Shown in pieces: positions 60,687 through 64,000 of a DNA stretch of 64,000 nucleotides. The notes under the pieces were generated by a model. The model was not told the DNA's origin, did no database searches, and saw nothing but the letters and a program-made list of their open reading frames with translations. Numbering within the stretch: the stretch's first letter is position 1; every line of letters begins with the position of its first letter. The DNA comes from Maricaulis sp. (GTDB taxonomy: Bacteria > Pseudomonadota > Alphaproteobacteria > Caulobacterales > Maricaulaceae), in NCBI GenBank assembly GCA_017643585.1, contig JAEPND010000007.1, forward strand, positions 62,001-126,000, written 5' to 3'. A program made the position numbers and the translations under genes.

Positions 60687-61358
60687 TTAGTCGCCCTGGC
60701 GGCGGACGCGAATGGCGCTGCCCTCACCATTGATGCGCATGAGATAGCTGCCCAGCGAGGCGACACGGATATCAGCGAACAGCTCTCCGCTCGGCACACG
60801 GACGCGGTCCGAACCCTGCTGGCGCCATACCTGGCCGTTCTCCATGGTGAAGACGTGGGTGCCGTATCCGACGACGCGATAGCTGCGGATCGGCATGCGA
60901 ACGCGGGTGACTTCACCACGATCATTGCGTTCGAGAACCTGGGCACCTTCGGCGAAGGGCGCGTCCGAGATCGCATAGCCGTGCGGCTGTGTGTGCTGGC
61001 CGAATTCCTCGACGGCGTCATCACCGGATTCCAGGACTTCCGCAGTTTGCTGTTCGCCGCGATTGCCCAGTCCCGGGATCAGGCGACGGATGCCAAATCC
61101 GCGGCGTTCCTGGGCGGGCGGAGTGACTTCTGGTGTCGGAGCGCGCTGCGGGGCGCCGAATTGTTCGGTTTCATTGACCGTTTCGGCGACGGAATCAGCC
61201 AGGCGATCATAACAGGTCAGGCGCGCCATATTGTCGACCTGGGCGCGGCAGGCGGCCAAGCCATCGCGCGAATTCTCCTGTGCCAGCGCGGGAGTCGCCG
61301 CAAGCGCGGTCAGTCCCGTGGTGCATGCGAGCAGGATCGAGAGGCGGGAAATCATCAT
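60687..61358 (-). CDS. Hypothetical exported protein
   Basis: 223 aa. ATG at 61358 after GGAGTGTCA. Signal peptide with ACTTGLTALAATPALA|QENS. Conserved short Cys motif AACRAQVDNMARLTCYDRLAD, seen at the start of several exported proteobacterial proteins, then a Pro-rich linker (PQRAPTPEVTPPAQERR) and a beta-rich C-terminal part. Function unknown. It lies between oppBC and oppA, divergent from oppA. Confidence 0.78.
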   Translation of the reverse strand: MMISRLSILLACTTGLTALAATPALAQENSRDGLAACRAQVDNMARLTCYDRLADSVAETVNETEQFGAPQRAPTPEVTPPAQERRGFGIRRLIPGLGNRGEQQTAEVLESGDDAVEEFGQHTQPHGYAISDAPFAEGAQVLERNDRGEVTRVRMPIRSYRVVGYGTHVFTMENGQVWRQQGSDRVRVPSGELFADIRVASLGSYLMRINGEGSAIRVRRQGD

Positions 61359-61398
61359 TGACACTCCAGTACGGACGTTTACTTGCCAATCACAAGCG

Positions 61399-61417
61399 GT
61401 GGTCGAGTGTCGACCAC
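61399..61417. promoter_or_regulatory. Palindrome between the divergent exported-protein and oppA genes
   Basis: GTGGTCGA-GTG-TCGACCAC: perfect 8-bp arms with a 3-bp spacer, 41 bases from the minus-strand start and 66 from the oppA start. A good operator candidate for one or both genes. Regulator unknown. Confidence 0.45.
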
Positions 61418-61482
61418 TTGGCGATGTTAGTCTAGAACTACCGCTGAAATCCATCTTACGTATCGGAGGGGAGACCGAACTC

Positions 61483-63108
61483 GTGTTGCGCAACCGTTTC
61501 ATCAAAGCTGCATTTGTCACCACATCCTTGCTCGCATTGGCCGCCTGTGGCGGGGGTCAACCGAACAATAGTGATTCAATCACTCTGCACCGTGGCAACA
61601 ATGCCGAGCCCCTGTCGCTCGACCCCCACCGCGCCAGTGGTACCTGGGAAAACAACATCATCGGCGACATGTTCATCGGCCTGTACACCGAGGACGCCAG
61701 TGGCAATCCGGTCCCCGGAATGGCGGAAAGCTTTGAAGTCAGCGAAGACGGTCTGACCTGGACCTTCACCCTGCGCGAAGCCAGCTGGTCCGATGGCCAG
61801 CCGGTCACAGCACACGATTTTGTGTTCGCATGGCGTCGCATTGCTGACCCGCAGACAGGTGCCCAATACGTGTCCCTGCTGTTCCCGATCGCCGGCGTGG
61901 CTGAAGCCAGCCGCGGCGAGGCCTCTCCCGACCAGATCGGTGCGCGTGCTGTTGACGACCGGACGCTGGAAGTGACGCTGGAAAACCCGGCGCCTTACCT
62001 GCCGGGCCTGCTGACGCACTACACGTCTTTCCCGATGCCGTCGCATGTTGTCGAACAATATGGCGATGAATGGGTTCGCCCGGAAAACATCCAGACCAAT
62101 GGTGCGTTCCGTCTCGCCGACTGGCGGACGAACAACTATGTCCACCTGGTGCGCAATGAGAGCTTCTACGACAACGAGAATGTCTGTCTTGACGAGGTCT
62201 TCTTCTACCCGACCGTGGATAACAGCGCGGCGAGCCGTCGTGTTCGTAATGGCGAACTCGACCTGAACATGGAATTCCCGGGCCAGCAGCTCGAATTCCT
62301 GCAGCGTGAAATTCCTGAATATGTCCGCGTGCATCCGTTCATGGGCACGATCTATTTCTCCCTGAATACGACGCTGGACCAGTTCGAGGATCCGCAGGTG
62401 CGTAATGCGCTGGGCATGGCGATTGACCGTGAGTTCATCGCCGAGGAAATCCTCCAGGCTGGCCAGCCGCCGGCCTATTCCATGGTGCCTCCGGGCGTCG
62501 CCAACTATCCCGGCGGCGTTGAGGTGAACTGGGCGGATATCCCGGTTGAGCAGCGCCGCGAGACTGCGCGCGAGATCCTGGAAGCCGCCGGTTACGGCCC
62601 GGACAATCCGCTGCGCTTTGAATACACCTATCGCGCGACGGGCGATAACCCGCGTATCGCGCCGGTCGTCCAGAATGACTGGTCCTCGATCGCAGAATGG
62701 GTCGAGCCGGTCCTGATCGTGAACGACACCCAGATTCACTATGACAATCTGCGTGCCGGTGATTTCCAGGTCGCTGACGGTGGCTGGATTGCGGACTATA
62801 ACGACCCGTACAACTTCCTCTTCCTCGGTGAGTTCCGCTCGGTTCCGATGAATTACTCGCGCTACAATAATCCCGAGTATGACGCACTCGTGCTCGAGGC
62901 GAACCGCGAGCTGGACCTGACGGCGCGCGGCCAGATGATGGCCGAGGCCGAGCAGATGATGATGGATGACATGCCGATCATCCCGATCGTCTTCTACGTC
63001 AACAAGGCTCTGGTGAGCCCGCGCGTCACCGGCTGGGTCGACAATGTCGTCAACATCCACCGCTCGCGTTACATCTGCTTCAACGACCTGGACAACGCGG
63101 CAGAATAA
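61483..63108 (+). CDS. oppA: Peptide-binding lipoprotein (OppA type), GTG start
   Basis: 541 aa. GTG at 61483 after GGAGGGGAGACC; the TTG next to it is also possible. Lipobox LAAC in LLALAACGGG. SBP_bac_5 features: NAEPLSLDPHRASGTWENN, GMAESFEVSEDGLTWTFTLR and GDFQVADGGWIADYNDP. It delivers oligopeptides to OppBC. Separated from oppBC by a terminator and a divergent gene, so it is expressed independently. Confidence 0.93.
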   Translation: MLRNRFIKAAFVTTSLLALAACGGGQPNNSDSITLHRGNNAEPLSLDPHRASGTWENNIIGDMFIGLYTEDASGNPVPGMAESFEVSEDGLTWTFTLREASWSDGQPVTAHDFVFAWRRIADPQTGAQYVSLLFPIAGVAEASRGEASPDQIGARAVDDRTLEVTLENPAPYLPGLLTHYTSFPMPSHVVEQYGDEWVRPENIQTNGAFRLADWRTNNYVHLVRNESFYDNENVCLDEVFFYPTVDNSAASRRVRNGELDLNMEFPGQQLEFLQREIPEYVRVHPFMGTIYFSLNTTLDQFEDPQVRNALGMAIDREFIAEEILQAGQPPAYSMVPPGVANYPGGVEVNWADIPVEQRRETAREILEAAGYGPDNPLRFEYTYRATGDNPRIAPVVQNDWSSIAEWVEPVLIVNDTQIHYDNLRAGDFQVADGGWIADYNDPYNFLFLGEFRSVPMNYSRYNNPEYDALVLEANRELDLTARGQMMAEAEQMMMDDMPIIPIVFYVNKALVSPRVTGWVDNVVNIHRSRYICFNDLDNAAE

Positions 63109-63130
63109 GCCGTCTTGCAGACAAACCCGA

Positions 63131-63168
63131 CCCGACCTAGCCTGCACACAAGTGCAGCGCAGGTCGGG
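63131..63168 (+). other. Large hairpin between oppA and the DUF3667 gene
   Basis: Outer stem CCCGACCT/AGGTCGGG (63131-63138 with 63161-63168) and inner stem CTGCAC/GTGCAG (63142-63147 with 63152-63157). No T run follows, and it ends eight bases before the next start codon. It could be an mRNA stability element or a Rho-independent-like pause. Confidence 0.5.
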
Positions 63169-63176
63169 GTAGGGTT

Positions 63177-64000
63177 ATGTCAGGCGCAGATACAGTTACC
63201 GATGCCATTGTCGCCGGCTCCGGAGCCGGCGAACTGGAAGACGCCATCCGCGCGTCGAAACGAACCAAGCGGGATCGCAATTCCGCCTTCCAATCCCCAA
63301 CGGCTGAAGGGCTTTGTTCCAATTGCGGAACGGAATTGTCCGGTCCGGTCTGTCACAGTTGTGGCCAGACCGCAGACAGTTTCCATCGCCCGGTCTGGGA
63401 ATTGTTGGCCGAGATTTTCGACGGCCTGTTTGGCTTTGAAGGCCGCATGTGGCGCACCATTCCGCCGCTTCTCTATCGCCCGGGGCATATCACCCGCCAA
63501 TACCTGTCCGGTGTTCGCGCGCGCTATGTCATGCCCTTCCGCCTCTATCTGACGGCGAGTGTTCTCTTTTTCCTGGTCGTTTTCGGCGCGACGAATATCG
63601 GTGCGCCGGATGTTCCGTCTCCCGAGGAGATGGCGGCAGCGCAAGAAGCAACAGCCGCCGAGCTGGAAAACGCCCGCCAGCAGATGGAGGCGAACGGGAT
63701 AGACACCTCCGAACTGGACCAGGCGCTTGCCGCAGCCGAAGCGGGGCAGGACGCGCTGACCGAGGTCGCCAATGATCCGGTGCTGCAGGCGGCTCGGGAG
63801 GAAAGCTGGAAACGCAATGCGATTGACGGTGTTCGAGTTGTGCTGGTGCCGGAACTCTATCCCGAACTGGTCGAGGAGTTCGAAGAGCGCAGTGATGGAC
63901 GTGTCTCCGACGGGGTGATCGAGCTGGAGGAGGGGTTCTCGGTCAGCCTGGGCGAAGACGTTTCCGACATGCCCCTGGAAGTTCGCCGTTTCCTGGCCAA
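63177..64000 (+). CDS. DUF3667 membrane protein, C-terminus cut by window edge
   Basis: 274 codons present. An N-terminal zinc-ribbon LCSNCGTELSGPVCHSCGQ (residues about 46-64) and the following WELLAEIFDGLFGFEGRMWRTIPPLL, RPGHITRQYLSGVRARYVMPFRLYL then VLFFLVVFGA are the DUF3667 pattern. After the first helix comes a long Ala/Glu-rich soluble segment. Further helices are expected beyond the edge. Function unknown. Confidence 0.85.
   Translation, partial: MSGADTVTDAIVAGSGAGELEDAIRASKRTKRDRNSAFQSPTAEGLCSNCGTELSGPVCHSCGQTADSFHRPVWELLAEIFDGLFGFEGRMWRTIPPLLYRPGHITRQYLSGVRARYVMPFRLYLTASVLFFLVVFGATNIGAPDVPSPEEMAAAQEATAAELENARQQMEANGIDTSELDQALAAAEAGQDALTEVANDPVLQAAREESWKRNAIDGVRVVLVPELYPELVEEFEERSDGRVSDGVIELEEGFSVSLGEDVSDMPLEVRRFLA

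Noticed and set aside
1..64000. CRISPR arrays, rRNA and tRNA genes, complete insertion sequences, prophage genes
   Set aside because: None were seen on reading the intergenic stretches and gene products; a tRNAscan or ISfinder search was not possible here.

Overview
The window is about 64 kb of high-G+C DNA from an alphaproteobacterial chromosome, densely packed with housekeeping and envelope genes. Gene content (an NrtR-controlled nadA-nadB-nadC operon, TIGR02301-type and DUF1499/DUF3667 proteins, FtsX-type ABC exporter, xseB-ispA-dxs, tlyA, an arginine-rich RcnB-like envelope protein) and protein style suggest a marine prosthecate-type member of the Caulobacterales/Hyphomonadaceae (Maricaulis-like). 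The taxon is an inference; no rRNA or tRNA gene was seen to anchor it.

Layout. 1-5.6 kb: partial Na+/Ca2+ antiporter, NUDIX hydrolase, two related histidine kinases and a single-domain response regulator ending at a clear terminator. 5.7-9.2 kb: small membrane proteins (one an internal duplication, two others paralogous), an esterase, a phosphoribosyltransferase. 9.2-15.5 kb: de novo NAD operon nadA-(X)-nadB-nadC with upstream nrtR and an HD hydrolase; three NrtR-like palindromes precede nadA. 15.7-21.2 kb: two KAS III-type synthases flanking the ammonium transporter amtB. 21.2-26.4 kb: tag, ygfZ, a GT9 glycosyltransferase, a dihydroorotase-like amidohydrolase and a HAD-like protein. 26.4-32.8 kb: four-gene ABC exporter operon, then an operon with 3-hydroxybutyrate dehydrogenase. 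32.8-38.7 kb: a candidate structured RNA, yaaA, an FAD-linked oxidase with tsaC, and YceI/cytochrome b561/YceI. 38.8-49 kb: acyl-CoA dehydrogenase, a translationally coupled operon with two tandem signal peptidases, SDR, HDAC-like deacetylase, then xseB-ispA-dxs for isoprenoid precursors. 49-58.4 kb: a lower-G+C lipoprotein gene, tlyA, two glycine-zipper envelope proteins (one extremely arginine-rich), aroC, a mini-DnaJ, pdxH, DUF1499, an MBL hydrolase and an ATP-grasp-like protein. 58.5-64 kb: oppB-oppC, an exported protein, oppA and a partial DUF3667 membrane protein.

The strongest anomaly is in the NAD operon. The first 59 bp of nadB are present twice (57/59 identical, both differences synonymous) about 1 kb apart, flanking a gene (X) for an unrecognised cysteine-containing protein. 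X begins with the duplicated nadB FAD-binding N-terminus, which now reads like a Sec signal peptide; X uses the strong ribosome site that presumably once served nadB and ends in an ATGA overlap with the present nadB start. Further on, nadB carries what looks like an in-frame palindromic repeat insertion. Other points of interest are an unassigned structured RNA with its own terminator, a shared promoter-proximal direct-repeat box upstream of three envelope-protein genes, a 26-codon membrane peptide with a perfect ribosome site next to amtB, and a dihydroorotase homologue with the first metal-binding His replaced by Gln.
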